Counted from the stretch's first letter, positions 1 to 9,600 are shown. The stretch: 36,069 bases of DNA from Accumulibacter sp. (GCA_016788495.1 JAEUOM010000111.1:1-36069); one strand, 5' to 3'. Numbers and translations are program-made. Notes: generated from the letters alone by a model not told the origin.

Positions 1-1356
1 ACCGACGGTCACCGGCTTGGTGACCATCGCCTGCTTCTGCGTCGCCTCGGTGAGCGCCGACTGGGTGAAGGTCTCCTGCGGCTTTGCCGCCGCCTCCACC
101 GCCGCCTTGTTCTCGGTCAGCAGCGCCTTGATGAAACGATAGTCGAAGCTGTCCTGCGGCGCGATCACCGGCGACTTGGGATTCGCCAGCGCCCCCGCCT
201 TGCGGTAGATCTCGTCGAAACGCTTGTAGACCCGCTCGTAGTGGTTGGTACCGCCGGCGAGCCCGAGGATGCGGGCATTGTCCTCGACACCGGTCCACAC
301 CAGGTTGGAGAACAGGCTCCTGACGAACGGCTTGCCTTCCTTGTCGGCCAGCAGCTTGAAGAACTCCTGCGTCCGCACCAGTGCCTCGACCGCATTGTCA
401 GGATTGGCACGCGCGGCCAGCACCCCGTCCATCCAGCCCGCGACGAACTTGTGCACCACTGCCTGCCCTTCCGGCTTGGCCAGCAGGCGTGAGTCGCAGA
501 CCATGACGTCGAAGATCAGGTTGGTCGCCGTCTTCGTTGAATAGACGACGTGCGCCCCCTTGACGTTGCGCAACGCGAGCGCCAGATCCGGATCCCAGAG
601 TACCGCCGCGTCGACGGCACCCGATTCGAGCGCGGCGCGGACGCCGGCGGTCCCTTCCTCGGCGTTGATGAAGACCATCTTGACGCTGTCCTTCCTGCGT
701 GCGGTCAGCGACGAGTTGTCGATGGCGTCGATGAGCATGCCGTGCGAGGGCGTGAACTGCAGCAGCGCGACCGTCCGCCCTGCCAGGTCCTCGACCGCCT
801 TCACCGCCGGATCACGGGCGATGACCGCATCGCCACCCTGCGTGTTGTCGACGATCATCACCGCCCGGCCATCGAGGCCGGCGTTGCGCAGGTTCGGCTG
901 TTCCTGCGCCCAGAAGTCCGAGGTCCGCCAGGCGCACTGTGCCGCACCCGATTCGAAGATCGTCGCCAGGGTCGGGATGTCATCCTGGATGACGAAGCGC
1001 ACATTCACCCCGAGCTTGCCGTAGATCGACCCGGGCTGCGTCGTCAGCGCGTTGCCGTTGGCGACCAGCGCCGGCGCGTAGCCGTGAAAGCTGACGAGGC
1101 TGACCTTGAGTGGATTGGCGGCGCTGCCCAGCGGCGCGTTGCGATCCTCGGCCGGCGCGGCCGCCTTCGCCGGCGCTTCGCCGCCGGGTTTCGCTGCCGG
1201 CCCGGGCGCTGCGCCGACGACTGCTGGCTTGCCGGAGGCAGTTTCGCCGCCACCGGCAAAGCGCTCCTTGAGGCCGAAGTTCCAGGCCAGCGAGCCGGCG
1301 ACGCCAATGACGATCACCGTGATCAGCCCCTTCGCCAGCGGGGTCAGTTGTGCCAT
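1..1356 (-). CDS. Membrane-anchored ABC-type substrate-binding protein, partial (C-terminus beyond left edge)
   Basis: An uninterrupted frame of 452 codons runs from the ATG at 1356 to the window edge, with AAGGAG seven bases before the start. Residues 10-27 form a hydrophobic N-terminal segment (signal or anchor), followed by a Gly/Ala/Pro-rich linker to about residue 75. From there the sequence has the periplasmic-binding-protein type II look: LKVSLVSFHGYAP, a WAQEQPN stretch, LAGRTVALLQFTPSH, and a VDAAVLWDPDLA segment as in NitT/TauT-like binding proteins. The visible end, MVTKPVTVG, resembles the linker that leads into an OmpA-like peptidoglycan-binding domain in proteins annotated as substrate-binding/OmpA fusions. 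That domain would lie outside the window and is inferred. It starts 22 bases after the coiled-coil gene, so the two are probably co-transcribed. No transporter permease or ATPase is visible, and the substrate is unknown. Confidence 0.75.
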   Translation of the reverse strand, partial: MAQLTPLAKGLITVIVIGVAGSLAWNFGLKERFAGGGETASGKPAVVGAAPGPAAKPGGEAPAKAAAPAEDRNAPLGSAANPLKVSLVSFHGYAPALVANGNALTTQPGSIYGKLGVNVRFVIQDDIPTLATIFESGAAQCAWRTSDFWAQEQPNLRNAGLDGRAVMIVDNTQGGDAVIARDPAVKAVEDLAGRTVALLQFTPSHGMLIDAIDNSSLTARRKDSVKMVFINAEEGTAGVRAALESGAVDAAVLWDPDLALALRNVKGAHVVYSTKTATNLIFDVMVCDSRLLAKPEGQAVVHKFVAGWMDGVLAARANPDNAVEALVRTQEFFKLLADKEGKPFVRSLFSNLVWTGVEDNARILGLAGGTNHYERVYKRFDEIYRKAGALANPKSPVIAPQDSFDYRFIKALLTENKAAVEAAAKPQETFTQSALTEATQKQAMVTKPVTVG

Positions 1357-1378
1357 CTGTCTTCTCCTTGACCGACTC

Positions 1379-2089
1379 TCAATGGCCAGCGGCCGGCGGC
1401 CTGAAACTGTTGGGGATCTCGCGCAGACGTTCGATTTCGCCGTCGATGCGCCGCGTTTCCCGCGCCACCGACTCGCGCGCCGCGCGCAGACCGGCTTCGA
1501 CGCTGGTGGTTTCCTGCGCGGCGCGCGTCACCTCGCGTTCACGCAGCTGTTCGAGTTCGGAGATCTGCTGGCGGATCGCTGCCGTTGCCTCGTCGAGCTT
1601 CAGCCTGATCTGCTCGACGATCTCGGCCGACTGTCGCTCGCGGCTTTCCATCTGTGCGGCCAGCCTGTTCTTGTGCTCGTCAAGCGCGGCGATCTTCAGC
1701 TCGGCATCGCGCAGGCAGTCGTCGATCTGCCAGTTGTCGTCGGCTGCGTCCATCGCCAGCACGGCTGCCTTGCGGGTCACCGCATCCATGGCGCGCAGGC
1801 CGTCGAGCAGGCGCAGCAGCTTCTCGGCCGGGTACGGCGACGGCGGAACGGCCGCGCCAGCGAAAATGTCGGCAAACGACTGGCCCTCGACTTCGCCACA
1901 GGCCTCGGCCAGCGACGGCAGTTCGGGCGCTGCCGGCAGCGCGGCAGTGGCGACCGCGGCCGGGTGCTGGGCGGCCGGTTCGGCTGGAGCCACCTCCGAC
2001 TCCGGGGGCGGCACAGGTGCAGCCAGCCGCTCGTCGTCGGAAAGCTCGACGAGCTTTGCCTTCGCCAAGAGATTCAGGATACCCTTCAT
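1379..2089 (-). CDS. Coiled-coil protein of unknown function
   Basis: 236 residues. The start at 2089 (MKGILNLLAKAKL) is chosen because GGGAG lies just upstream, and a longer open frame has no good start. Residues about 35-70 are Ala/Pro-rich low complexity. Residues about 85-120 resemble a short globular segment (PAEKLLRLLDGLRAMDAVTRKAAVLAMDAAD). Residues about 120-225 are a long charged helix rich in Glu, Gln and Arg, strongly suggesting a coiled coil. There is no signal peptide or membrane segment, so it is probably cytoplasmic. It lies immediately upstream of the substrate-binding protein gene on the same strand, which suggests a shared operon and perhaps a shared envelope or stress role. 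I do not recognise a named family. Confidence 0.75.
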   Translation of the reverse strand: MKGILNLLAKAKLVELSDDERLAAPVPPPESEVAPAEPAAQHPAAVATAALPAAPELPSLAEACGEVEGQSFADIFAGAAVPPSPYPAEKLLRLLDGLRAMDAVTRKAAVLAMDAADDNWQIDDCLRDAELKIAALDEHKNRLAAQMESRERQSAEIVEQIRLKLDEATAAIRQQISELEQLREREVTRAAQETTSVEAGLRAARESVARETRRIDGEIERLREIPNSFRPPAAGH

Positions 2090-2179
2090 TCCGACTCCCG
2101 CTGTGAGCACCCGCCGACTGACCGGGTGGAGTCGAGGATTATACGAAGCAGGCAAGGCAATGCAAGGATTTGCACCAGG

Positions 2180-2920
2180 ATGATTGCGCCCCCCGTCGCT
2201 CCGGCGACCGCCCGATGCGTGCCGGAAGCCCGGCAACCCCTGCGTTCGCTGCTCGCGGTGCTGCTGCTGATCGCCATCATCTGGCAGTTGCCGCACGGCC
2301 GGACCCTCCTCTACCCATTGTCACTGCTCGCCACCTGCGCCCACGAACTCGGGCACGGAGTCACCGCAATGCTGCTCGGCGCCCACTTCGAACGTTTCGC
2401 ACTGCATGCCGACGGCTCCGGCCTGGCGCTCTGGCGGGGAACACCGGGGCGACTCGACAGCGCGCTGATCGCCGCTGGTGGCCTGCTGGCACCGAGCATC
2501 GCCGGCAGCCTGCTGCTGATCCTCAGCCGCTGGCCACGATTGGCGCGCATGCTGCTCGGACTCGTCGGCGGCAGCCTGGTGCTGGTGGTCGCGATATGGA
2601 CGCGCAACCTGTTCGGCATCGCCTTTCTGCTGTGCGCAGCGCTGTCCTTCGTCCTCGCGGCCGTGTGGCTGAACGAGCGCGGCGCGATCTTCGTCCTGCG
2701 CCTGACCGCCGCCGTCCTCTGCCTGAGCTGGTTGCAGGACGTCGACTACATGTTCTCCGCCAGCGCCCGCATCGACGGCCTGCCGCACGCTTCCGACACG
2801 GCGATCATGGCGCAGGCCCTGTGGCTACCCTACTGGTTCTGGGGTGGTGTCGTCGCCACCCTGTCGCTCGCCATCCTCGCCCTCGGCCTGTGGCTTGCCG
2901 TGCGAGCGCCGCGACGCTAG
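2180..2920 (+). CDS. M50B-like membrane metalloprotease family protein
   Basis: 246 residues. The zinc-protease motif HELGH is at residues 55-59 inside or next to the second hydrophobic segment, as in the M50 (site-2 protease) clan, and the size and single motif fit the M50B-like family. At least five further hydrophobic stretches follow (around residues 90-110, 115-135, 135-155, 160-180 and 220-240), so this is a polytopic inner-membrane protein. I do not see a clear second metal-ligand motif of the NPDG type, so activity is uncertain. The ATG at 2180 is preceded by only a weak AGGA-like site. It stands alone on the plus strand, divergent from the coiled-coil gene with a 90-base gap. The substrate cannot be deduced from context. 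Confidence 0.75.
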   Translation: MIAPPVAPATARCVPEARQPLRSLLAVLLLIAIIWQLPHGRTLLYPLSLLATCAHELGHGVTAMLLGAHFERFALHADGSGLALWRGTPGRLDSALIAAGGLLAPSIAGSLLLILSRWPRLARMLLGLVGGSLVLVVAIWTRNLFGIAFLLCAALSFVLAAVWLNERGAIFVLRLTAAVLCLSWLQDVDYMFSASARIDGLPHASDTAIMAQALWLPYWFWGGVVATLSLAILALGLWLAVRAPRR

Positions 2921-2947
2921 CAACAAGGCTGCGCGCGCGAGGCGAGC

Positions 2948-2980
2948 AAAAAAAACCCTGCCGGGCCGGACCAGGCAGGG
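2948..2980 (-). terminator. Rho-independent terminator of the Tim44-domain gene
   Basis: Read on the minus strand, a perfect 7-bp stem (CCCTGCC at 2974-2980, GGCAGGG at 2956-2962 in minus sense) with an 11-base loop is followed by eight T residues (2955-2948). It sits 55 bases past the stop at 3035. It also lies just after the stop of the convergent M50B-like gene, but the T-run orientation suits the minus-strand transcript. Confidence 0.85.
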
Positions 2981-3034
2981 GTGCAGACTGCGGGCAGCCA
3001 GTCGCCGCCCGCAGAGGAAGGAAAGTGTCGCCGA

Positions 3035-3934
3035 CTACTGGGTCTGCTGGATACCAGCCAGAGTCCAGCCGCCACGCCCTTCGCGCGGCTTGACCATGTG
3101 CCAGATCTCGTCAAAGGGCTCGGCAGCTGCGTTGGGCTCCTCACGAATGAGGCCGTTGAAGCGCACGCTGACGACGTAGCGCGTCGCTTCCTCGGCCACA
3201 TCGAGAACGGTCGCCTCGATGCTGACAACGTCGGTCTCCTGCGTCGCCACGCCGCGCTCCTTGCAACCCATGCTGATCTCGGCGAACATCTCCGGCGTGG
3301 TGAACTCGCGGATGTCGTCGAGGTTGCCGGCGTCGTTGGCCGCCTGCAGGCGAATGAAGTTCACTTTCGCGTTGCGTTCGAAGGCGGCGGTGTCGAAGTC
3401 GGACGGGATGCTCCCGGGATGCGCCGCCGGAGCGACCGGGGCAACGGCTGGCGCAGCGGGCCCGCTGGCCGACTGCGGCATTGCCACCGCATCGAAGCCC
3501 GATCGGCTGCCGGGGTTTCCGACGCCGGCTGCAGCATACTGCAGGTTGCCCGACCCAGCCTGTGCCGCGGCGCGGCGGCGCATGATCAGGCCGACGACCA
3601 CCATCACCGCCATCACCAGCAAGCCGATGAGCAGCAGCGAAGCGAGTTCCTCGCCGAAACCGAAGTGCGAAGCGAGGGCAGCCAGGCCCAGGCCGGCGGC
3701 AAGGCCGGCGAGCGGCCCCATCCACGAACGCTTCGGCGCCGCCTGCGGCGCTGCCGCCGCCGGCGCTTTCGCCGCCGCGGGCGCCATCGCCGGTGACGCC
3801 GGACGGTCGGCGGTCACCGATTCGCGCTGCATGCCGGAAGACTTGCCGCTGCCCAGGCGCTTGGCTTCGGCATCACCAACCGCGAGAGTCAGACCGAGCG
3901 CCACGACGGCGGTCAGCAGGGAAAGGGTTTTCAT
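3035..3934 (-). CDS. Tim44-like domain protein, exported/membrane-anchored
   Basis: 299 residues. The start at 3934 has AGGAG eight bases upstream. Residues 1-24 form a signal peptide ending DAEA. A basic, Ser-rich segment follows, then an Ala/Pro linker, then one or two hydrophobic helices at about residues 85-130 ending in a basic MRRRAAA. The C-terminal half (about residues 175-299) matches the bacterial Tim44-like domain: FDTAAFERNAKVNFIRLQAA, then DLDDIREFTTPEMF-type sequence, and a final DEIWHMVK plus W-rich strand. Such proteins are widespread in betaproteobacteria and have no firmly established role; membrane lipid or protein association is inferred from mitochondrial Tim44. It is a single-gene unit flanked by an AT-rich upstream region and a strong terminator. 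Confidence 0.85.
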   Translation of the reverse strand: MKTLSLLTAVVALGLTLAVGDAEAKRLGSGKSSGMQRESVTADRPASPAMAPAAAKAPAAAAPQAAPKRSWMGPLAGLAAGLGLAALASHFGFGEELASLLLIGLLVMAVMVVVGLIMRRRAAAQAGSGNLQYAAAGVGNPGSRSGFDAVAMPQSASGPAAPAVAPVAPAAHPGSIPSDFDTAAFERNAKVNFIRLQAANDAGNLDDIREFTTPEMFAEISMGCKERGVATQETDVVSIEATVLDVAEEATRYVVSVRFNGLIREEPNAAAEPFDEIWHMVKPREGRGGWTLAGIQQTQ

Positions 3935-4046
3935 CGATGTCTCCTGTTGTCTATGGGGAACGAGCAACAAAGATAGGGGCTCGGCTGTCAATAAAAAAGC
4001 AGAATTATTGGTATCAATACATCGAGAAATACGAATCATTGCCAGA
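3935..4046 (-). promoter_or_regulatory. AT-rich upstream region of the Tim44-domain gene
   Basis: This short interval is strikingly AT-rich against a GC-rich background. On the minus strand it holds a perfect -35 hexamer TTGACA (3991-3986). I cannot place an equally good -10 box at 16-18 bases, so the exact promoter is not fixed. No ORF or clear terminator for the upstream nhaR-like gene is seen. Confidence 0.4.
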
Positions 4047-5039
4047 TCAGGTGGCGACTTTCGGCAGGCGCGACCGCCGCCGCTGCCGGATCGCGGCGGC
4101 GGTCGCTTCGCCGCCTTCCCCCGCGCCGACATCCCTCGTCGCGCCGAAGACCTCGTCGCGCGCGGTCTGGCTGATGGCAACGATGGCCGGATGGCTGAGG
4201 CGACGCTCGCCGGTGATCGCGAACAGTTGCTCGCTGACCGCCTCGAGACGGCCGACGCGGACAACCCGATACTGGTCGACGACGTCGTCGGCGATCGCCG
4301 TCGGTGCCACGAACAAACCGGCGCCCGCGCGCCCGAACGCCTGCAGCAGGGCATTGTCATCGAACTCGCCGACGATCCGAGGCTGCAACCGCTTGGCCTG
4401 CAGCCATTGCTCGAGGCGCGGCCGGATGGCGACGTCGTCGCCCGGCATCAGGAAGGGTGCGTCTGCGAGCAACGCGGGAAACTCGCCGGACAGTGTCTGC
4501 ACCACACCGGCTGCACCGAAGACCGTCAGGTCGCTTTCACCGAGCAGATGGCTGTAGCCGCGTACGTTGAGGTTGCTCGGCAGCGGCCGGTCGGCGATCA
4601 CCATGTCAAGGCGATGCACGGCGAGATCGCCGAGCAGCGTCGTCAGACGGCCTTCACGGCAGACCAGCCGGACGGCCTCCGGCAGCTGCAGCGCCGGTGC
4701 CACGACTCGATGGGCAACCGATTTTGGGACCGAATCGGCGATACCGACGGCGAAAGGCAGGCTCTTGCGGCTGGTCTGGTCACGCGCCACGTCGAGCAGT
4801 TCGTCGCCAAGGGCGAAGATCTCCTCGGCGTAACTGAGGATGCGGCGGCCGACATCGGTCAGCTCGAGGCCGCGTCCGGCGCGACGAAACAACTCGACGC
4901 CGAGTGCTTCCTCGAGTTCCCGCAGCTGACCGCTGATCGCCTGCGGCGTCAGGTGCAGTTGCTCGCAGGCGCGCGCGATCGTTCCCGACTTGGCAACCAT
5001 CCAGAAGTAACGCAGGTGTTTGAAGTTGAGTGCTGCCAT
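4047..5039 (-). CDS. nhaR: LysR-family transcriptional regulator, NhaR-type
   Basis: 330 residues from the ATG at 5039; a second ATG nine bases upstream (5048) is equally possible because neither has a strong ribosome site. The N-terminus LNFKHLRYFWMVAKSG, the helix-turn-helix LTPQAISGQLRELEEALG and the RRAGRGLELTDVG wing follow the distinctive NhaR pattern. So do GEFDDNALLQAFGRAGAGLFVAPT in the effector domain and the HPAIVAI near the end. In enterics NhaR activates Na+/H+ antiporter (nhaA) and other stress genes in response to Na+. No antiporter lies in this window, so its target here is unknown. It is divergent from raiA with a 112-base gap, where LysR regulators often act. Confidence 0.88.
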   Translation of the reverse strand: MAALNFKHLRYFWMVAKSGTIARACEQLHLTPQAISGQLRELEEALGVELFRRAGRGLELTDVGRRILSYAEEIFALGDELLDVARDQTSRKSLPFAVGIADSVPKSVAHRVVAPALQLPEAVRLVCREGRLTTLLGDLAVHRLDMVIADRPLPSNLNVRGYSHLLGESDLTVFGAAGVVQTLSGEFPALLADAPFLMPGDDVAIRPRLEQWLQAKRLQPRIVGEFDDNALLQAFGRAGAGLFVAPTAIADDVVDQYRVVRVGRLEAVSEQLFAITGERRLSHPAIVAISQTARDEVFGATRDVGAGEGGEATAAAIRQRRRSRLPKVAT

Positions 5040-5048
5040 CAGCGCCAT

Positions 5049-5151
5049 CCAGCCAGAAAAATGGAAGTGTCAGACAAGTATATTCGATTTTTCAGATGGC
5101 CTTCGGCTATCCTAGACTGCTTCCTCGCGACCAACCCATAGGAGCCCGGCC
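5049..5151. promoter_or_regulatory. Divergent intergenic region nhaR-like / raiA
   Basis: An AT-rich core (about 5075-5095) separates the divergent genes. On the minus strand TATACT (5082-5077) can serve as a -10 for the regulator. On the plus strand TTCAGA (about 5091-5096) followed 16 bases later by TAGACT is a possible raiA promoter. Both are moderate matches only. An AGGAG at 5141-5145 serves raiA. Confidence 0.4.
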
Positions 5152-5538
5152 ATGCAGATCACCATTCACGCCAGGGACATCGATGTCGACGCCTGTCTGC
5201 GCGAGCACGTGCAGCGGCGCCTGCACTTCGCCCTCGGCTGGGCGCAGCAGCACGTCGGCCGGGTGTCCGTCGTCCTCTCCGACCTCAATGGCCCCCGTGG
5301 CGGCGCGGACAAGTGCTGTCGCCTGCGTTGCGCGCTGCCGGGCACGCCGGAGATGGTCATCGAGGACACGCAGGCCGACCTCGCGACGGCGATCGACCGG
5401 GCAGCCGACCGCGCAGGGCGAACGCTCGCTCGGCGGCTCGCGCGGCAGAGGGAAAGTCGCCACGCGCATGCTCGCCAGCAAGGGCCGGACGACGAATCGC
5501 GGCCACCGGGCAGCGGTGCGACCGTGACGGCCGCCTGA
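5152..5538 (+). CDS. raiA: HPF/RaiA-family ribosome-associated protein
   Basis: 128 residues, starting at an ATG with AGGAG seven bases upstream. The N-terminal 95 residues fit the beta-alpha-beta-beta-beta-alpha fold of short hibernation factors: MQITIHARDIDVDACLREHVQRRL, then RVSVVLSDLNGPRGGADKCCRLRC, then ADLATAIDRAADRAGRTLARRL. The C-terminus (residues about 100-128) is a basic and then Ser/Gly-rich tail. Proteins of this family bind the 30S decoding region and stabilise idle ribosomes under stress. It is a short form without the C-terminal dimerisation domain of long HPF. The gene pairs with the htpX stress protease 196 bases downstream. The gene symbol is approximate, since I cannot separate RaiA from short HPF by eye. 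Confidence 0.82.
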   Translation: MQITIHARDIDVDACLREHVQRRLHFALGWAQQHVGRVSVVLSDLNGPRGGADKCCRLRCALPGTPEMVIEDTQADLATAIDRAADRAGRTLARRLARQRESRHAHARQQGPDDESRPPGSGATVTAA

Positions 5539-5734
5539 GGAAAGGGGCCACACGGTCAAGGCAGATGCGGGACACTTCCGTCAGCGGCATTCACCATGTG
5601 GCGCGACGATCGTCCCTCCCTCTTGAAGAAGGCCTCATCGTCACCACTTCCGTTCCATCTTGTCAGGCCGGCCGCGGGCGCCAGGCTTCATCCACGCCAC
5701 CACCGCAGCAGCCTTGTACTCGGAGGATTGAATC

Positions 5735-6613
5735 ATGAAACGAATCGTTCTGCTCGTCGCCACCAACCTCGCCATCATGTTGGTCCTGGGAATCGTCAGC
5801 ACGCTGACGGGTGCCAACAGGTTCTTCGCCGGCAGCGGCCTCGACCTTGGCAAACTGCTTGTCTTCGCCCTCATCATGGGCTTTGGCGGCGCCTTCATCT
5901 CGCTGCTGATGTCGAAGACGATCGCCAAGTGGAGCACCGGCGCACAGGTCATCGAGACACCTGGCAACTCAACCGAGTTCTGGCTGGTCGAGACGGTGCG
6001 CCGCTTCGCCGACAGGGCCGGCCTGCCGATGCCCGAGGTGGCGATCTATGAGGGTGAGCCGAATGCGTTCGCCACGGGCGCCAGTCGCAGCAGCTCGCTG
6101 GTCGCCGTGTCAACTGGCCTGCTGCAGAGCATGACGCGCGAGGAAGCCGAGGCGGTGATTGCGCACGAGGTGGCGCACATCGCCAATGGCGACATGGTGA
6201 CGCTGACCTTGATCCAGGGCGTGGTCAACACTTTCGTCATCTTCATAGCCCGCGTCGTCGGCTGGCTGGTCGATTCGTTCCTGCGCCGTGGAAGCAGCGA
6301 GGACAGCGGGCCAGGAATCGGCTACACGATCACGGTCGTCGTCTGCGACGTCGTCTTCGGCATTCTGGCGAGCATCATCGTCATGTATTTCTCGCGTCAG
6401 CGCGAGTTCCGTGCCGACGCCGGCGCGGCCCAGCTGATGGGCACGCCGCAACCGATGATGGCCGCGCTGCGCCGCCTCGGCGGCGTCGCGTCCGGCGACC
6501 TGCCGCAGAACATCGCCACCGCCGGCATCACCGATCGTCCTGGCTGGATGGCGCTGTTCTCGAGCCATCCGCCAATCGAGGAACGGATCGCGGCGCTGGC
6601 AAACTCGCGCTGA
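5735..6613 (+). CDS. htpX: Protease HtpX (membrane zinc metalloprotease, M48)
   Basis: 292 residues, the usual HtpX length. The start is fixed by GGAGG seven bases upstream. Two N-terminal membrane segments (about residues 4-24 and 38-60) are followed by the catalytic HEVAH at 144-148 and a further Glu ligand in [13 protein letters not shown] near residue 224. Two more hydrophobic segments lie between (about 158-178 and 190-215). HtpX cleaves misfolded inner-membrane proteins on the cytoplasmic face and works alongside FtsH. The closing [13 protein letters not shown] block is typical of the family. It ends 16 bases from the convergent GGDEF-EAL gene with no evident terminator between them. 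The 5539-5734 gap upstream contains no ORF that I would support and no clear heat-shock promoter. Confidence 0.96.
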   Translation: MKRIVLLVATNLAIMLVLGIVSTLTGANRFFAGSGLDLGKLLVFALIMGFGGAFISLLMSKTIAKWSTGAQVIETPGNSTEFWLVETVRRFADRAGLPMPEVAIYEGEPNAFATGASRSSSLVAVSTGLLQSMTREEAEAVIAHEVAHIANGDMVTLTLIQGVVNTFVIFIARVVGWLVDSFLRRGSSEDSGPGIGYTITVVVCDVVFGILASIIVMYFSRQREFRADAGAAQLMGTPQPMMAALRRLGGVASGDLPQNIATAGITDRPGWMALFSSHPPIEERIAALANSR

Positions 6614-6629
6614 AATTCTGCACACGCTC

Positions 6630-9600
6630 TCAGCCGCCGCCCTCCCCCCAGGGGGCCGGCTTGCCGAAGAAGTAGCCCTGAGCATAGTCGACACCGAGGT
6701 CGATCAGGCGGTCGACGATCGCGCGACTCTCGACGTACTCGGCGACCGTCCGCAAACCGAGCGCGTGGCTCATCTGGTTGATGGCTGCAACCAAGGCTTC
6801 ATCGCGCGCGCTCGAGCAGATGTCCTTGACGAAGCTGCCGTCGATCTTGAGGAAGTCTACCGGCAGTGTCTTCAGGTAATGAAAGGAAGACAGCCCACTG
6901 CCGAAGTCATCGAGCGCCAGCTGGCAACCATGACGCTTCAGTGCGGCCATGACGCCCAGCGCCGGCCGCAGGTTCTGGATGGCCGCCGTCTCGGTGATCT
7001 CGAAACAGGCCCGCTCCGCCGGGAACGAGAATTCGGCGAGCTGGATTTCGATGAACTGCAACAGGCTCTCGTCGCTCAACGAATTGCCGGACAGGTTGAT
7101 CGCCAGAGTCGCACCCGTCGTGCCGATCCCCTGCGCATACTCCTGAAACGCTCGCCTGATCACCCAGCGGTCGATCGCCCCCATGAGGCCGAAGCGCTCG
7201 GCCGCCGGAATGAAAGCCGCCGGCAACACGAGCTCACCCTTCCTCCCCGGACCGGCGTCATGCACGACACGAAGCAAAGCCTCGTAGCGCAGGATGCGGA
7301 ACTCCGGGCCGGCCAGCCCGACGATCGGCTGGTAATGCAGGCGGAACAGGCCGCGTTCGAGAGCGTCCCGCAGACCGGCCGCGCCCAGCAGTTCGCTGTG
7401 GCGCTGCACGGTTTCGGTGTCCGTCGGCTGATAGACGTGAACCCGGTTCCGGCCAAGTTCCTTGGCCGTATAGCAGGCCACGTCGGCACGCGTCAGGAGT
7501 TCGGCGGTATCCTGGGTCTCGGCAGTGATCGCCACCAGCCCGATGCTTGCGCCAACCTGGTAACTCCGCCCCTCCCAGCTGAAGCTGTGCTGACAAATCG
7601 TTCGCAGTGCCGCGTGGGCGACGGCGTGGCCGCGCTCCAGCGGACAGTTCTCCTGCAGCAGGGCAAACTCATCGCCACCGATCCGCGCCAGCGTGTCGCT
7701 TTCGCGGAAGGTACCGGCGAGCAGCGCCTTGATCTGCTTCAGCAGCTCGTCGCCGGCTGCATGCCCGGCGGTGTCATTGACCACCTTGAACTGGTCGAGA
7801 TCGATATAGCACAACACATGCCGGGCGCCCCCGTCCTGCGCCGAAGACACTGCTCGCGCGAGTCGCCGTTCGAACTCTGCCCGATTGATCAGTCCGGTCA
7901 GCGCGTCATGGGTGGCATCGTGCGCCAACTGGCGAGCGAGTTGGCGGGTCTCGGTGACGTTGTGAAAGACCAGGACGACGCCCTGCAGAGCGCCACCCCC
8001 GCGATGTATCGGCGCCGCCGAATCGTTGATGTCGTGCTCCCGCCCATCCCTCGCCAGCAGCACGCAAGGGCCGGGCAGCGAGATGATTCCGGTCTCCTGC
8101 AGGCAACGCTGAATCGGATCAATGACCGCCACCCGTGTTTCCTCGTGCACGACGCGAAACACTTCTCCCGCCGGCCGGCCCCGGGCCTCGGCCACCGTCC
8201 AGCCGGTCAGGCTCTCGGCCACCGGGTTCATGTAGTCGATGCGGCCCAGGGCGTCCGTCGTGATGACCGCGTCACCGATCGAATCGAGGGTCACCTGCAC
8301 CCGCTCCCTGGCCTCGAGGAGCCGCCGTTCCGCGCGCTTGCGATCGGTCACGTCGATACTGACGCCGATGAGCTGTTCGACTGCCCCGCTGGCATCCTTC
8401 AGCGGCACCTTGATGGTGTGGAACCAGCGCTCCTCGCCACTGCGGCCGATGAAACTGACTTCACGCTCGATACGTTCCTGCCGACAAGCGGCAATCGCCT
8501 CATCATCGCTGCGCAGCATCTGCAGCAACTGAGGATCGCTGACGAAGTCCGCCTGCGCACGGCCGACCATCTGCTCGGGTGTCTGCCCGAAGCGCTTGGC
8601 CAGGCTCTGGTTGGCCAGGCGAATCCGGCCCGCACGGTCGATGACGAAGATGAAGTGCGGGCTGGCGTCGATGACGCTGCGGAGAAAGGAGCGCTGCGCC
8701 TCGATCTCCTCCTGCGCCCGCAGCAGACGTTCCACCAGCCTGACATTGCGGAAACAGGCAGCAATGTTGGCCACGAAGACGTCGAGCAGTGTGCGGTCGA
8801 TCGTCTCCAGCATCTGTCCCCCCTCGAGGAAGATGGCCGCTTCCTGGCTCGGCGCCGCCTGCAGGTAAAGGACGGCATAATCCGGGCCGAACAGGTGTCT
8901 GCGACGCGCCACGCTGCTCACGATGGCAGCAACGATCCGCTGGTCGGCAAGCATCTCCAGCGGCTGTTCGATGCAGCCCGCATGACGTCCGGTGGCGCCG
9001 ACGACGTAGCAGCGCTCGCGGTCGTCACCGAGCGGCGAGCCCTTCTGGCTGCAGACGATCCCATCCACAGGCAGGCGGAGCAGCGCCGCGAGCTGGGTCA
9101 GGACGCCTTCGGCCAGGTTGGCGATGGCGTGTTCCTGCATCAGGTCGGCCGCCGCGCGCACGATCAGCTCGAGACCGCGCCGATGCTCGGCGAGGGCGTG
9201 CAGCTGCTGGTACGAGCGCAGCGCAGAACTGACGGTCGTGATCAGCCTGGTGTGCGTCAGCTCCCCCTTGGTGCGATAGTCGTTGATGTCGTATTCCTGA
9301 ATCACCGTCAGTTCCGGCGCGTAGCCCGGCTCACCGGTACGCAGGATCAGCCGGCACTCGGCGAGGCCGAGTTCATCGCGGATGAAACCAACGAGTTCGA
9401 GACCTGCCTGGGCCGTCTCCATCACCACGTCGAGCAGGACCACGGCAACGTCGAGGTTGCCGCGCAACAGGGCCCGCGCCGCGGCCGCACTGCTGGCATG
9501 CAGCAGGTCAAGTGGCCGGCCGAACACCCGCAGATCCTGCAGTGAGAAGCGGGTAACGGTATGCACCTCGGGGTCGTCGTCGATGACCAACACTTTCCAG

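Noticed and set aside
3219..5141. A 640-codon plus-strand open frame opposite the Tim44 and NhaR-like genes
   Set aside because: It spans two unrelated minus-strand genes and their intergenic region and has no domain signature.
5539..5734. Possible sigma-32 heat-shock promoter before htpX (CTTGAA and CCATCT elements)
   Set aside because: The two elements are about 26 bases apart, far more than the 13-15 needed.
6765..9545. A 926-codon open frame on the plus strand antisense to the GGDEF-EAL gene
   Set aside because: It is a shadow of high-GC codon use on the opposite strand, is rich in Arg/Gln/Asp/His with no recognisable domain, and the minus frame is fully explained by known domains.
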